Source of the DNA: Streptomyces amritsarensis
GTDB taxonomy: Bacteria > Actinomycetota > Actinomycetes > Streptomycetales > Streptomycetaceae
Length of the DNA stretch: 64,000 nt
Assembly (NCBI RefSeq): GCF_001953875.1
Contig: NZ_MQUR01000013.1
Span: forward strand, 38,695-102,694
Direction: 5' to 3'
The position numbers were made by a program, and so were the translations under genes. Below the pieces are notes generated by a model, which saw only the letters and a list, made by a program, of their open reading frames with translations, ran no database searches and had not been told where the DNA came from. How positions within the stretch are numbered: the first letter of the stretch is position 1; each line of letters begins with the position of its first letter. This document shows, in pieces, positions 1-8,444 of the stretch.

Positions 1-2
1 TG

Positions 3-896
3 AACACGCGGATCGGCAGCGAGACGAAGACCTTCACCGTGACCGCCCTGCTCCAGCTCGTCGATCAGGGCAGGGTCGGGCTGGACGACCCGATCGGGAA
101 GTACGTCGAAGGCGTCCCGAACGGCGACCGGATCACCCTGCGCGAGCTGGCGGGCATGCGCAGCGGCCTGTTCAACTACTCGGCGGACGAGGACTTCGGC
201 AAGGCGTTCCTCGCCGACCCCCGCCGGCCCTTCACCCCGCAGCAGCTGCTCGCGTACTCCTTCAAGCACCCGGTGCTCTTCGAGCCGAACGCGGAGTTCG
301 ACTACAGCAACACGAATCTGATCCTGCTGGGGCTGGTGGTGGAGAAGGTCACCGGGCAGCGGCTCGACGACTACATCAACCGCGAGGTCGTCGCGGCCGC
401 CGGGCTGAAGCACACGCTCTTCCCGGTCGGCGCGGAGTTCCCGGCCCCGCACGCCCAGGGCTACACCGACCAGACCCTGTCCGGGAAGACCGCGAACGCC
501 ACCGACTGGAACCCGTCCTGGGGATGGGCGGCCGGAGCGATGATCTCGAACCTCTCCGACCTGCGCAGCTGGGCGAAGACGGTGGCCACCGGGACCCTGC
601 TGAAGCCCGCCACCCAGGCGGAGCGGCTGAAGGTCGTCCCGTCCCTGCCGGGAGCCGGTTACGGCCTGGGAATCTTCAACGTCCAGGGCTGGATCGGCCA
701 CAACGGCTCCCTGCCCGGCTACCAGTCGCTGACCGTCTACCTGCCCGGCCCGCAGGCCACCCTGGTGGTCCTGCTCAACACGGACACCGACTACCGGGGC
801 AGCGCGCCCAGCACCCTCTTCGGTCAGGCGATCACCCGGATCGTGACCCCGGATCACGTGTTCTCGCTGCCGGCCCAGCCCGTGACCGGGCACTGA
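3..896 (+). CDS. Serine hydrolase, beta-lactamase class C family (5' end outside window)
   Basis: The window opens inside this gene: the frame is already open at base 3 and no real start is in view, so the first residues and any signal peptide are missing. It belongs to the serine beta-lactamase / D-Ala-D-Ala carboxypeptidase family (PF00144 type), whose members usually act outside the membrane. The nucleophile motif SETK (SxxK) is at bases 18-29, upstream of the first in-frame GTG at 39, so a start at 39 would remove the catalytic serine. The tyrosine motif YSN follows in DYSNTNLILLG, and a HNG triad (GHNGSLPGY) stands in for KTG near the C terminus. Whether the substrate is a peptide, a lactam or an ester cannot be told. 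The gene ends 100 bases before the sigma-factor remnant. Confidence 0.85.
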   Translation, partial: NTRIGSETKTFTVTALLQLVDQGRVGLDDPIGKYVEGVPNGDRITLRELAGMRSGLFNYSADEDFGKAFLADPRRPFTPQQLLAYSFKHPVLFEPNAEFDYSNTNLILLGLVVEKVTGQRLDDYINREVVAAAGLKHTLFPVGAEFPAPHAQGYTDQTLSGKTANATDWNPSWGWAAGAMISNLSDLRSWAKTVATGTLLKPATQAERLKVVPSLPGAGYGLGIFNVQGWIGHNGSLPGYQSLTVYLPGPQATLVVLLNTDTDYRGSAPSTLFGQAITRIVTPDHVFSLPAQPVTGH

Positions 897-996
897 GCGG
901 CCACCCCGACCTGGGCGCGGCGGCTTCCGCCGAGGGGTGAAACATTCCCGCACGGCCGCCGCGTCAATGGAGTGGGACGGACGCGAGGGGGAGTGG

Positions 997-1449
997 ATGC
1001 GACAGGGCCGCAGGGACGGGTTCCGTGAGTTCGCGGCAGGCCGGTCGGGGCACCTGTACCGGTCGGCCTGTCTGCTGGCGAGCGGGGACACCCATCTCGC
1101 GGAGGATCTGGTGCAGGAGACCCTGGGCCGGATGTACCTGCACTGGGGCCGGATCTCGCGCATAGACAATCCTGCGGCGTACGCGCAGACCGTGCTGGTA
1201 CGGGCCTACCTCACGCACCGGCGCCGCCGCTCGGCGGGGGAGCGCCCGGTCGGGGAGTTCCCCGACACGGGAGCCGCGGCGGCCGGCGGCGATCCCGCGC
1301 TGCGGATGACCCTGCTGGAGGCGCTGGGACGGCTGGCGCCCAAGGACCGGGCGGTCCTGGTGCTGCGGTACCCATTAGCCGGCCCGTGTCCGGCGGCTCG
1401 GGGGCGGGCGGCACGGGCGGCCCGGGCTGTCCGCCCGGCCCGGCCGTGA
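997..1449 (+). pseudogene. SigE-family ECF sigma factor, truncated in region 4
   Basis: ECF sigma factor of the actinobacterial SigE-family type. ATG 997 is chosen because a GGGGGAG ribosome site lies just upstream (about 987-993) and because family members begin with a similar basic segment followed by FREF...SGHLYRSACLL. Region 2 is intact, with AEDLVQETLGRMY (about residues 39-51) and the downstream WGRI..P.AYA stretch. The linker and the start of region 4 (LEALGRLAPKDRAVLVLRY) are normal up to about residue 125. There the helix-turn-helix that reads the -35 element should begin, but the sequence turns into 25 residues of Pro/Ala/Arg-rich low complexity and stops. No continuation of region 4 is visible in the other two forward frames. 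I infer a deletion or decay product, probably unable to recognise a promoter. Confidence 0.6.
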
Positions 1450-1512
1450 GCCGCCGGCCACCGCCTGGCCCGGCCGGATCCGGCAGGGGCGGCCCGCCTG
1501 TGCGGGGGGGTG

Positions 1513-3228
1513 CTACTTGGCGTCCGCGTAGCACTCCACGACCGCCGTGGTGAAGGGGAAGCGGACCGGGGTGTCGCCGAAGGCGATCCGGCCGGCCCGT
1601 TCGCCGGCGGCCCGGATCGCCTCCGCCACGGCCGCGGCCTCCTCGGCCGGGCAGTGCACGATCACTTCGTCGTGCTGGAAGAACACCAGCTCCGCGCGCA
1701 TCCCGGCGGTCGCCTGCCGCAGCGCGGCGAGCAGCAGCAGTGCCCAGTCGGCGGCGCTGCCCTGGACGACGAAGTTGCGGGTGAACCGGCCGCGGGCCCG
1801 GGAGTTGGTGGAGGCGTAACTCGGTGTCCAGCCGTCCTCCCGGTCCTGCCGGGCCCCGGCGTCGCCGTCCGGTTCCCCCTCGCCCGGGTCGACGCCCCCG
1901 TCCCCGGCCTCGTAGCCCTCGCCGGAGCCGGCCGGCGGCGGGCAGGTGCGGCCGAGCCAGGTGCGTACGAGCCGGCCCTCCTCCCCGGCCTTCGCCGCGT
2001 CGTCGACGTAGGCGACGGCCTGCGGGAAGCGGCGGCGGAGCGCGGCCAGGTTCTTCAGGCCGTCCCCGGAGGTCTGCCCGTAGACGGCGCCGAGCACGGC
2101 GATCTTGGCTTTGTCGCGGTCGCCGGAGAAGCCCTGGCGGGAGACGGCGGTGTAGAGGTCCTCGGGCCGCCCGGCGACCTCCATGAAGGCGGGGTCGCGG
2201 GAGATCGCGGCCAGCACGCGGGGTTCCATCTGGTCGGCGTCGGCGACGACGAGCCGCCAGCCCGGGTCGGCGACGACGGCCCGGCGGATCACCTTCGGGA
2301 TCTGCAGGGCCCCGCCGCCGTTGGTGACCCAGCGGCCGGTGAGCGTGCCGCCGGGGATGAACTCCGGGCGGAACCGTCCCTCGTGGACCCAGTCGCCGAG
2401 CCAGGACCAGCCGTGGGCGGTGTAGATGCGGTACAGCTTCTTGTACTCGATCAGCGGCTCCACGGCGGGGTGGTCCAGCTCCTGGATCTCCCAGCGGCGG
2501 GTGGACTTCAGCTTGATCCCGTCCTTGGCGAAGGCGCGTACAACCTCGGCGGGCAGGTCGGGGCGCACCCGCCGGCCGAAGGCCGCCGAGACGCGGTCGG
2601 CCAGCTCGGCGAGGCGCCGGGGCTCTCCGCCGCCCGCGTACCGCTCCCCGAGCAGCTCGGACAGCAGGGCCCGGTGCACGTCGGCCCGCCAGGGCAGGCC
2701 GGCGCGGTTCATCTCTGCGGCGACGAGGAAGGCCGCGGACTCGGCGGCGACGAGCAGCCGCATCCGGTCGGGGTGGGCGGTCGCGCCCTGCCGTCTCGCC
2801 TGGTCGGCGTGGACGGCGAGCACGGCGTCCAGGGAGACCGGGGCGGGCTGCGGGTCGAAGAGGGAGTCCTGGGCGCGGGGGTCGGCGGCGCGCTGCGGCG
2901 GATCGGGCGGCACGGGGGCGTTGTTCAGCCGGGCCCAGGCGGCGGCGGCCGAGCGGGGCTCGCCGGAGCGCCCCTCGTGGCCGAGGAGCAGCAGCTCGGC
3001 GTCCTCGATGTCGTGGCACCGCTCGACGCGGACACCGGAGGCGAGCAGGCGCGGGTACACGGCGGCGGTGGACCGCCAGACCCAGCGGGTGCCGGGCGGG
3101 GCGGAGCGGATCGCGTCGGCGGGGTCGCGGACGCGCATCCGGACTCCGTCGGCGGGGTCGACGGGTGCGGCGTGCCACCACCCGTCGCCGTCCTCGGCGA
3201 GGGCCCACCGGGGAGTGCGGTCGCTCAT
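1513..3228 (-). CDS. DNA polymerase, A family (Pol I-like, no 5' nuclease domain)
   Basis: A 571-residue family A DNA polymerase of the kind annotated in Streptomyces as bifunctional 3'-5' exonuclease/DNA polymerase. The polymerase motifs are complete. Motif A is VVADADQMEPRVLAAIS, with the catalytic Asp. Motif B is the segment RDKAKIAVLGAVYGQTSG. Motif C is FFQHDEVIVH, with the second metal Asp. There is no 5'-nuclease domain, and I see no DxE motif of an active proofreading exonuclease in the roughly 200 N-terminal residues, so that domain looks degenerate. An acidic Gly/Asp/Glu-rich insert of about 45 residues lies between motifs B and C. The open frame runs on upstream across the DUF2786 gene, but family-like sequence begins at MSDRTPRW, so ATG 3228 is used. 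The role is probably accessory or repair synthesis. Confidence 0.85.
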   Translation of the reverse strand: MSDRTPRWALAEDGDGWWHAAPVDPADGVRMRVRDPADAIRSAPPGTRWVWRSTAAVYPRLLASGVRVERCHDIEDAELLLLGHEGRSGEPRSAAAAWARLNNAPVPPDPPQRAADPRAQDSLFDPQPAPVSLDAVLAVHADQARRQGATAHPDRMRLLVAAESAAFLVAAEMNRAGLPWRADVHRALLSELLGERYAGGGEPRRLAELADRVSAAFGRRVRPDLPAEVVRAFAKDGIKLKSTRRWEIQELDHPAVEPLIEYKKLYRIYTAHGWSWLGDWVHEGRFRPEFIPGGTLTGRWVTNGGGALQIPKVIRRAVVADPGWRLVVADADQMEPRVLAAISRDPAFMEVAGRPEDLYTAVSRQGFSGDRDKAKIAVLGAVYGQTSGDGLKNLAALRRRFPQAVAYVDDAAKAGEEGRLVRTWLGRTCPPPAGSGEGYEAGDGGVDPGEGEPDGDAGARQDREDGWTPSYASTNSRARGRFTRNFVVQGSAADWALLLLAALRQATAGMRAELVFFQHDEVIVHCPAEEAAAVAEAIRAAGERAGRIAFGDTPVRFPFTTAVVECYADAK

Positions 3229-3375
3229 GGGTGCGAGTGTCCCACCGGGGTCCGACAGCGGCCGGGCGGCGGGCCGCGGGCCGGGCGCGGCGCCGCTGCG
3301 GGGCCGCGGCCCCGGCCCTGCGGCGCCTCGACCGCCGACGTCGGGACGCGAAGGCGACATGCCAAGCTGAGGGGT

Positions 3376-4551
3376 GTGACCGACCTTGCCGAGACCGTCG
3401 ACCGCGCCTTCGCCGCGGCCCTCTACGCCCAGGACGACGCCGGGCTGGACACCGGGGCCTCGCTGCTCGTCGCCGATTCCCGGCACTGGTCCGGGGTGGG
3501 CCGCGAGCTGCTGGCGCGCGGGGAGGCGTACGTGCGGCAGGGCTGGGAGCGGGGCTGGCAGCCGGCCGACGTGCTGCGGCTGGTCCGCCGGGACCTCGAC
3601 GAGCGGCACCTGCGGATCACCGGGGACCTGATCGCCGCCGAGGCGCGCCGCTACGCGCGGCTCCCGGAGCGCTGGACCGCCGCCGACGTGTGGTGGAAGA
3701 GCGACGGGGAGTACGCCGACGCCCTCGCGCGGCGGGAGCGGGCCGACCGGTTCACGCTGGCCACCGCCTTCCTGGAGGTGCTGCGGCTGCTCATCCGGCT
3801 GCCGTCGATCGAGCCGGTGGGTCCGCTGCCCGGCGATCCGGTCGACGCCCTCGCCGAACACGCCCACATCGAGCCCCGCATGCTGGGCCGGATCCGGGCC
3901 CTGCTCGCCAAGGCCGAGGCGACCACCTACCCGGACGAGGCCGAGGCGCTGAGCGCGAAGGCCCAGGAGCTGATGGCCCGGCACACCGTGGACGAGGCGC
4001 TGCTCGCGGCGAGCGGCAAAGGCCCCGCCCAGGTGCCGGCGGCCTGCCGGATCGGTGTCGAGCCGCCGTACGAGGAGGCGAAGGCGGTCCTGCTCGACGC
4101 GGTGGCCACCGCCAACCGCTGCCGGGCGGTGTGGAACAGCGCCTTCGAGTTCTCCACGGTGGTCGGCTTCGAGAGCGACCTGGAGGCGGTCGAACTGCTC
4201 TACACCTCGCTCCTGGTGCAGGGAACGGCCGCGATGACCCGCGCGGAGGCCGCGCAGCGGTCGGGGGGACGCAAGCGGACCAAGACCTTCAGGCAGTCCT
4301 TCCTGCTGGCCTACGCGAGCCGGCTCGGCCACCGGCTCGCCGAGACCGCCGAGCACGCGGCGGCCGAGGCCCCGGACAACCTCCCGGCCCTGGTGGCCCG
4401 CGACGTGGCGGTCACCTCCCGGGCGGAGGAGATGTTCCCGCGGACCACCACCACCCGGCTGCGCGGCGCCACCGACCACGCGGGCTGGGAGGACGGCACG
4501 GCGGCCGCCGACCGGGCCCACATGGGCGGCCGCCGCCGCCCGCTGCCCTAG
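3376..4551 (+). CDS. DUF2786 domain-containing protein
   Basis: A 391-residue protein of unknown function. The DUF2786 signature sits in the middle (about residues 172-215): RMLGRIRALLAKAEATTYPDEAEALSAKAQELM, quoted here only as landmarks RALLAKAEATT and AQELMARHTVDEALL. The C-terminal half holds the segment RKRTKTFRQSFLLAYASRLG, common in this family. GTG 3376 is used because similarity-like sequence (TDLAETVDRAF) starts there. The preceding GAGGGG is almost adjacent, so the transcript may be leaderless. The gene is divergent from the polymerase gene with a 147-base spacer. Neither membrane segments nor a signal peptide is visible. No biochemical role is known to me. Confidence 0.8.
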   Translation: MTDLAETVDRAFAAALYAQDDAGLDTGASLLVADSRHWSGVGRELLARGEAYVRQGWERGWQPADVLRLVRRDLDERHLRITGDLIAAEARRYARLPERWTAADVWWKSDGEYADALARRERADRFTLATAFLEVLRLLIRLPSIEPVGPLPGDPVDALAEHAHIEPRMLGRIRALLAKAEATTYPDEAEALSAKAQELMARHTVDEALLAASGKGPAQVPAACRIGVEPPYEEAKAVLLDAVATANRCRAVWNSAFEFSTVVGFESDLEAVELLYTSLLVQGTAAMTRAEAAQRSGGRKRTKTFRQSFLLAYASRLGHRLAETAEHAAAEAPDNLPALVARDVAVTSRAEEMFPRTTTTRLRGATDHAGWEDGTAAADRAHMGGRRRPLP

Positions 4552-4643
4552 GCCGCGTCGTCGGCCGCGGCGTCGTGTCGTCCGCGCGCCGGGCCCGGCC
4601 GGGACGAGGACGGACCTGTCTGTGATCACCGGAACACCCCGCG

Positions 4644-4665
4644 TGCACGTGCATCTGCGCATGCA
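4644..4665. promoter_or_regulatory. Tandem palindromes upstream of the DUF397 gene
   Basis: Perfect palindrome TGCACGTGCA (4644-4653), followed after two bases by TGCGCATGCA (4656-4665), 62-83 bases before the DUF397 start. A -10-like TATGAT lies at 4684-4689, so the paired palindromes cover the place where a -35 box would be. The same 10-mer recurs at 4997-5006 and 5726-5735 around the neighbouring ATPase and XRE regulator genes. Candidate binding site for that regulator (inference). Confidence 0.5.
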
Positions 4666-4726
4666 GCAGCTGGTGAACAGAGCTATGATCCGGTGGAGTT
4701 GACATCTGCACTATCGGGGGCTTCCT

Positions 4727-4972
4727 GTGGACCACGCGTACAACGGGATGGCAGCTGCAGAACTCGCTTCCTTGTTTGAGCTGACGTGGCAGAAGAGCAG
4801 ACACAGCAACTCGCAGGGTTCCTGCGTGGAGTTCGCGAAGCTGCCGGGAGGCGACGTCGCCATGCGCAATTCGCGCTTCCCGGACGGACCGGCTCTCGTC
4901 TACACACCGGCCGAGATAGAGGCCCTGCTCCTGGGCGTCAAGGACGGCGAGTTCGATCACCTGATCGGCTGA
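4727..4972 (+). CDS. DUF397 domain protein (small BldB/AbaA-cluster type)
   Basis: An 81-residue acidic protein of the DUF397 family (the family that includes BldB-like proteins of Streptomyces). The diagnostic core is LTWQKSRHSNSQGSCVEFAK, followed by VAMRNSRFPDGPALVYTPAEIEALL. GTG 4727 is preceded by a GGGGG stretch about ten bases away. It forms a three-gene neighbourhood with the convergent anti-sigma-like ATPase (5075-5584) and the XRE/DUF5753 regulator (5941-6801). Such trios are repeated many times in Streptomyces genomes and affect development or antibiotic production. The molecular role is unknown; in some annotations the pair is described as toxin-antitoxin-like. The promoter region carries two palindromes (4644-4665). 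Confidence 0.85.
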   Translation: MDHAYNGMAAAELASLFELTWQKSRHSNSQGSCVEFAKLPGGDVAMRNSRFPDGPALVYTPAEIEALLLGVKDGEFDHLIG

Positions 4973-4996
4973 CGGAACAGCGCACTGATCGAGCCA

Positions 4997-5006
4997 TGCA
5001 CGTGCA
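4997..5006. promoter_or_regulatory. Second TGCACGTGCA palindrome
   Basis: Exact copy of the 10-mer seen at 4644-4653 and 5726-5735. It lies in the short convergent spacer between the DUF397 gene and the ATPase gene, directly abutting the terminator hairpin that starts at 5007. It is not in an obvious promoter position, so it may act as an auxiliary site or be coincidental. Confidence 0.35.
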
Positions 5007-5043
5007 CTGGCCGGGACCGATCGCAGTGATCGGTCCCGGCCAG
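5007..5043. terminator. Bidirectional hairpin terminator
   Basis: Sixteen-base perfect stem (CTGGCCGGGACCGATC and its complement) with the five-base loop GCAGT, between the convergent DUF397 and ATPase genes. Like many Streptomyces terminators it lacks a strong U-tract. Confidence 0.8.
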
Positions 5044-5074
5044 TCGTCCGGTATGCGCGGCGTGCGGGCGCGGC

Positions 5075-5584
5075 TCAGTCGTGGAGCAGGAACAGCGCCC
5101 AGACCACCTTGCCGGTGAGCCGCCCCGCGAGCGGGTGCCAGCCCCAGCTGTCGCTGTACGAGTCCACCAGGAACAGCCCGCGCCCGGACTCCAGGTCGAT
5201 GTTCTCCTCGGTCCGCTCCGGCGAGAACGCCCCGCCGGGCCGGTCCTCGCTGGGATCGCGCACCGCGCACACCAGCCGGGTGCTCCACCGCATCAGGTGC
5301 AGCCGCACCGGCGGCTCCGGTTCGGCCTCCGGCCCCCGCAACTCCTCGGGCAGGGCGTGCCGCAGGGCGTTGGTGACGAGCTCGGAAACGACCAGTGCCA
5401 CATCGTCGAAGCGCTCATCGAGGCCCCACTGGGACAGCGTCGAGCGGGTGAAAGTGCGCGCGCCCCGCACCGCGTCGAACCGTGCGGGCAGAGCGCAGGA
5501 GGCGGACCCGGAGACAGCCGTGGGGTCGACCGGGGGAAGCCCCTGCCGTAACGGCTCGAGCATGGTCGATCCATTCGTCCCCAT
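5075..5584 (-). CDS. Anti-sigma-factor-like ATP-binding protein (HATPase_c, RsbW type)
   Basis: A 169-residue single-domain GHKL ATPase of the RsbW/SpoIIAB-like class that is abundant in Streptomyces. The N box is VVSELVTNALRHA (about residues 67-79), the G1-like motif is AVRDPS, and the G2 motif is SGRGLFLVDSYSDSWG near the C terminus. No sensor or membrane region is present, so it is cytosolic and probably binds a sigma factor, an anti-sigma antagonist or another regulator. ATG 5584 is chosen because GGGAG lies eight bases upstream; an in-frame GTG nine bases further upstream has the ribosome site too close. It is divergent from the XRE regulator across a 356-base spacer and convergent with the DUF397 gene. 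Confidence 0.85.
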   Translation of the reverse strand: MGTNGSTMLEPLRQGLPPVDPTAVSGSASCALPARFDAVRGARTFTRSTLSQWGLDERFDDVALVVSELVTNALRHALPEELRGPEAEPEPPVRLHLMRWSTRLVCAVRDPSEDRPGGAFSPERTEENIDLESGRGLFLVDSYSDSWGWHPLAGRLTGKVVWALFLLHD

Positions 5585-5940
5585 GCGAGGCACTCCCGGG
5601 ATTCGCGGACGAAGCGGTGGCTTGTGTCCAAAGAGAACTGCGGGGTGGGTCCCGCGCCGGCGCGAAGAGCACGCAGGTGCGCGGGGACCATCGTTCCGAA
5701 TGCTCGGGCCGGATGCAAGGGCAGATGCACGTGCACGCGCCGGACCTGTCCGCTCACGTGACGGTTCTTGCTCATTTCTTCCTACGCATACTTACGGACT
5801 TCTTTTCCCGGAGACGGGATTCCGTTACAGAACGAGTACGGCCCGATGCGTTTTGGTGGCAGACTGCGGCCCCTGGGGTGCGGGGGCCCCGAGCACGCGC
5901 ACACCACGCGCACGCCAATGCGATGGGGAGGGCAGTACTA
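5585..5940. promoter_or_regulatory. Divergent intergenic region with a TGCACGTGCA palindrome
   Basis: This 356-base spacer separates the ATPase gene (left, minus) from the XRE regulator (right, plus). It holds the third exact TGCACGTGCA palindrome at 5726-5735, 142 bases from the ATPase start and 206 bases from the regulator start. A comparatively AT-rich stretch at about 5762-5850 is the likely promoter area for the regulator, but no convincing -10/-35 pair was found. No small gene is evident. Confidence 0.5.
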
Positions 5941-6801
5941 GTGACCGCAGAAGCAAGCGGTTCTGTGGTGCGCCGCATCCTCCTGGGCTCCCAGCTCAGG
6001 CGACTCCGAGAATCCCGCGGCATCACCCGTGAGGCGGCCGGCTACTCGATCCGCGCATCCGAATCGAAGATCAGCCGCTTGGAGTTGGGAAGGGTGAGCT
6101 TCAAGGCACGGGACGTGGAGGACCTCCTCACGCTCTACGGAGTCACGGACAGCACCGAGCGCGAGTCCCTGCTGGGACTGGTCCGCGAGGCCAACGCGAC
6201 CGGCTGGTGGCACAGTTACGGCGACGTGCTGCCGGGCTGGTTCCAGACGTACATCGGGCTGGAGGGTGCCGCGTCGCTCATCCGGATCTACGAGGTGCAG
6301 TTCGTCCACGGCCTGCTGCAGACCGAGGCCTACGCCCACGCCGTCGTCAGCCGCGGCATGCCCGGCGCCACCGCCGCCGAGATCGACCGCCGTGTCGCGC
6401 TGCGCCTGGAGCGGCAGAAGGTGCTCGTCTCCGAGAGCGCCCCCGTCTTCCACGCCGTCCTCGACGAGGCCGCGCTGCGCCGCCCGTACGGCGACCGCAA
6501 CGTCATGCGCGGACAGCTGGAGCACCTCATCGAGATCTCCGAGCGGCCCAACGTGCAGCTCCAGGTGATGCCCTTCTCCTTCGGCGGACACGCGGGCGAG
6601 AGCGGAGCCTTCACCCTGCTGCGCTTCCCCGAGTCCGACCTCCAGGACATCGTCTATCTGGAACAGCTCACCAGCGCGCTCTACCTGGACAAGGACGAGG
6701 AAGTGGGGCAGTACGAGCGGGCGATGGAGCGGCTCCAGGCCGACTGCCCCGATCCCGACCGGACCCGGGATCTTCTCCGCGGCCTACTCCAACTGTCTTG
6801 A
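5941..6801 (+). CDS. XRE-type HTH regulator with DUF5753 (Scr1/WhiJ-like)
   Basis: A 286-residue regulator with an N-terminal helix-turn-helix of XRE type (about residues 12-70; LGSQLRRLRESRGITREAAG, then SESKISRLELGR). A C-terminal DUF5753 domain follows, with landmarks YEVQFVHGLLQTEAYA, RLERQKVL, HAVLDEAALRRPYG and NVQLQVMPFSFGGHAG. GTG 5941 is preceded by GGGGAGGG with eight-base spacing; the earlier in-frame ATG 5923 overlaps that ribosome site and is not preferred. Family members form functional pairs with neighbouring DUF397 proteins. The promoter region upstream contains a palindrome repeated near the other two cluster genes, which suggests this protein controls all three (inference). 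Confidence 0.85.
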   Translation: MTAEASGSVVRRILLGSQLRRLRESRGITREAAGYSIRASESKISRLELGRVSFKARDVEDLLTLYGVTDSTERESLLGLVREANATGWWHSYGDVLPGWFQTYIGLEGAASLIRIYEVQFVHGLLQTEAYAHAVVSRGMPGATAAEIDRRVALRLERQKVLVSESAPVFHAVLDEAALRRPYGDRNVMRGQLEHLIEISERPNVQLQVMPFSFGGHAGESGAFTLLRFPESDLQDIVYLEQLTSALYLDKDEEVGQYERAMERLQADCPDPDRTRDLLRGLLQLS

Positions 6802-6890
6802 TCCGCACGTAGTATGACGTCTGATCAGTGCATGATGACCGATCGGTCTCCGGTGCAGCGCACGGGTGCGCGCTCGCAGTAAGGGATGGC

Positions 6891-8348
6891 ATGTCCATAT
6901 TCAGCGACCTCGCTCACCAGTACATAGACGGCGAATGGCTGGCCGGCAACGGTTCGTGGGACATCATCGACGTCAACCCGTACAACGGGGAGAAGCTCGC
7001 GGCCATCACCGTGGCCACCGTCGAGCAGGTGGACCAGGCGTACCGCGGCGCCGAGCGCGCCCAGCGGGAGTGGGCGGCGACCAGCCCGTACATCAGACGC
7101 GCGGTCCTGGAGCGCGCCCTGCGGATCACCGAGGAGCGCGAGAAGGAGATCGTCGAGGCGATGATCGACGAGCTCGGCGGGACCCGTCCCAAGGCCGAGT
7201 ACGAGGTCCGCCTCGCGATGGAGTTCATCCGCGAGTCGCTCCAGCTGGCCGTCCGCCCGGAAGGAAGGATCCTGCCCTCCCCGGTGGAGGGCAAGGAGAA
7301 CCGCGTCCAGCGGCTGCCCGTCGGCGTCGTCACCGTGATCAGCCCCTTCAACTTCCCCTTCCTGGTCACCCTGAAGTCCGTCGCGCCGGCCCTGGCCCTG
7401 GGCAACGCCGTCGTCGTCAAGCCGAACCAGAACGCCCCCGTCGTGGGCGGCGGGGTGATAGCCAAGATCTTCGAGGACGCCGGGCTCCCGGCCGGCCTGC
7501 TGAACGTGCTGGTCACCGACATCGCCGAGATAGGCGACGCGCTCCTGACGCACCCCGTCCCCAAGGTCATCTCCTTCGCCGGCTCGGACCGCGTCGGCCG
7601 GCACGTCGGCGCGGTCGCCGCGCGCCACTTCAAGCGCACGGTCCTGGAGCTCAGCGGCAACAGCGCGCTCGTCGTCCTCGACGACGCGGACCTCGACTAC
7701 GCGGTGGACGCGGCCGTCTTCAGCCGCTTCGTCTACCAGGGCCAGGTCTGCATGGCCGCCAACCGGATCCTGGTCGACGCCTCCGTCGCCGAGGAGTTCA
7801 CCGAGAAGTTCACCGCCCGCGTACGGGGCCTGAAGACGGGCGACCCGCACGAGGCCGACACCCACATCGGCCCGCTGATCAACTCCTTCCAGGCCGACGC
7901 CCTGACCGCCCTCGTCGACCAGGCCGTGAAATCCGGCGCCCAGGCACTCGTACGGGGGTCTACGCGCGGCAACCTGGTCGAGCCGACGGTGCTCGCCGGG
8001 ATCCCCGAGGACTCCCCGCTGCTGGGTCAGGAGATCTTCGGCCCGGTGGCCCTGCTGGTGGTCTTCGACGGCGAGGACGAGGCCGTACGGCTGGCCAACG
8101 CGACCCCCTACGGGCTCAGCGGCGCCGTGCACACCCGGGACGTCGAGCGGGGCGTCCGCTTCGCCCAGCGGATCGAGACGGGGATGATCCACGTCAACGA
8201 CTCCACGATCGGGGACGAGCCGCTGGCCGCGTTCGGCGGGGAGAAGGCGTCGGGCCTGGGCCGGCTCAACGGCGAGGCCACGGTCGAGGCGTTCACCACC
8301 CAGAAGTGGATCTCCGTACAGCACGGCCGGACTGCCTTCCCGTTCTGA
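6891..8348 (+). CDS. Aldehyde dehydrogenase family protein
   Basis: A 485-residue NAD(P)-dependent aldehyde dehydrogenase, full family length. The catalytic cysteine is in QGQVCMAANR and the general-base glutamate in VLELSGNSALV. The Rossmann/cofactor region includes SPFNFPF, KPNQNAPV and SFAGSDRVGRHVG, and the C-terminal motif EIFGPVALLVVFD is present. The pattern (GGTRPKAEYE near the N terminus, GRILPSP, VHTRDVERG) resembles benzaldehyde/vanillin-type dehydrogenases, but the substrate is not determined by this. ATG 6891 has AAGGGATGG just upstream. It follows the XRE regulator by 89 bases and precedes the PBP gene by 96 bases; no operon partner is obvious. Confidence 0.9.
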   Translation: MSIFSDLAHQYIDGEWLAGNGSWDIIDVNPYNGEKLAAITVATVEQVDQAYRGAERAQREWAATSPYIRRAVLERALRITEEREKEIVEAMIDELGGTRPKAEYEVRLAMEFIRESLQLAVRPEGRILPSPVEGKENRVQRLPVGVVTVISPFNFPFLVTLKSVAPALALGNAVVVKPNQNAPVVGGGVIAKIFEDAGLPAGLLNVLVTDIAEIGDALLTHPVPKVISFAGSDRVGRHVGAVAARHFKRTVLELSGNSALVVLDDADLDYAVDAAVFSRFVYQGQVCMAANRILVDASVAEEFTEKFTARVRGLKTGDPHEADTHIGPLINSFQADALTALVDQAVKSGAQALVRGSTRGNLVEPTVLAGIPEDSPLLGQEIFGPVALLVVFDGEDEAVRLANATPYGLSGAVHTRDVERGVRFAQRIETGMIHVNDSTIGDEPLAAFGGEKASGLGRLNGEATVEAFTTQKWISVQHGRTAFPF

Positions 8349-8444
8349 TCGAGGGTCCCGGCACCCTGGGCGGTGTCCGGCGGATCAGGGTCGAAGACCC
8401 CCTAGACTCGACCGGGCGTAGGCAGCCGCCCGGGGGAGATCGAG

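Noticed and set aside
1211..3208. 665-codon open frame on the minus strand
   Set aside because: Out-of-phase shadow of the polymerase gene; Arg/Pro-rich translation without motifs.
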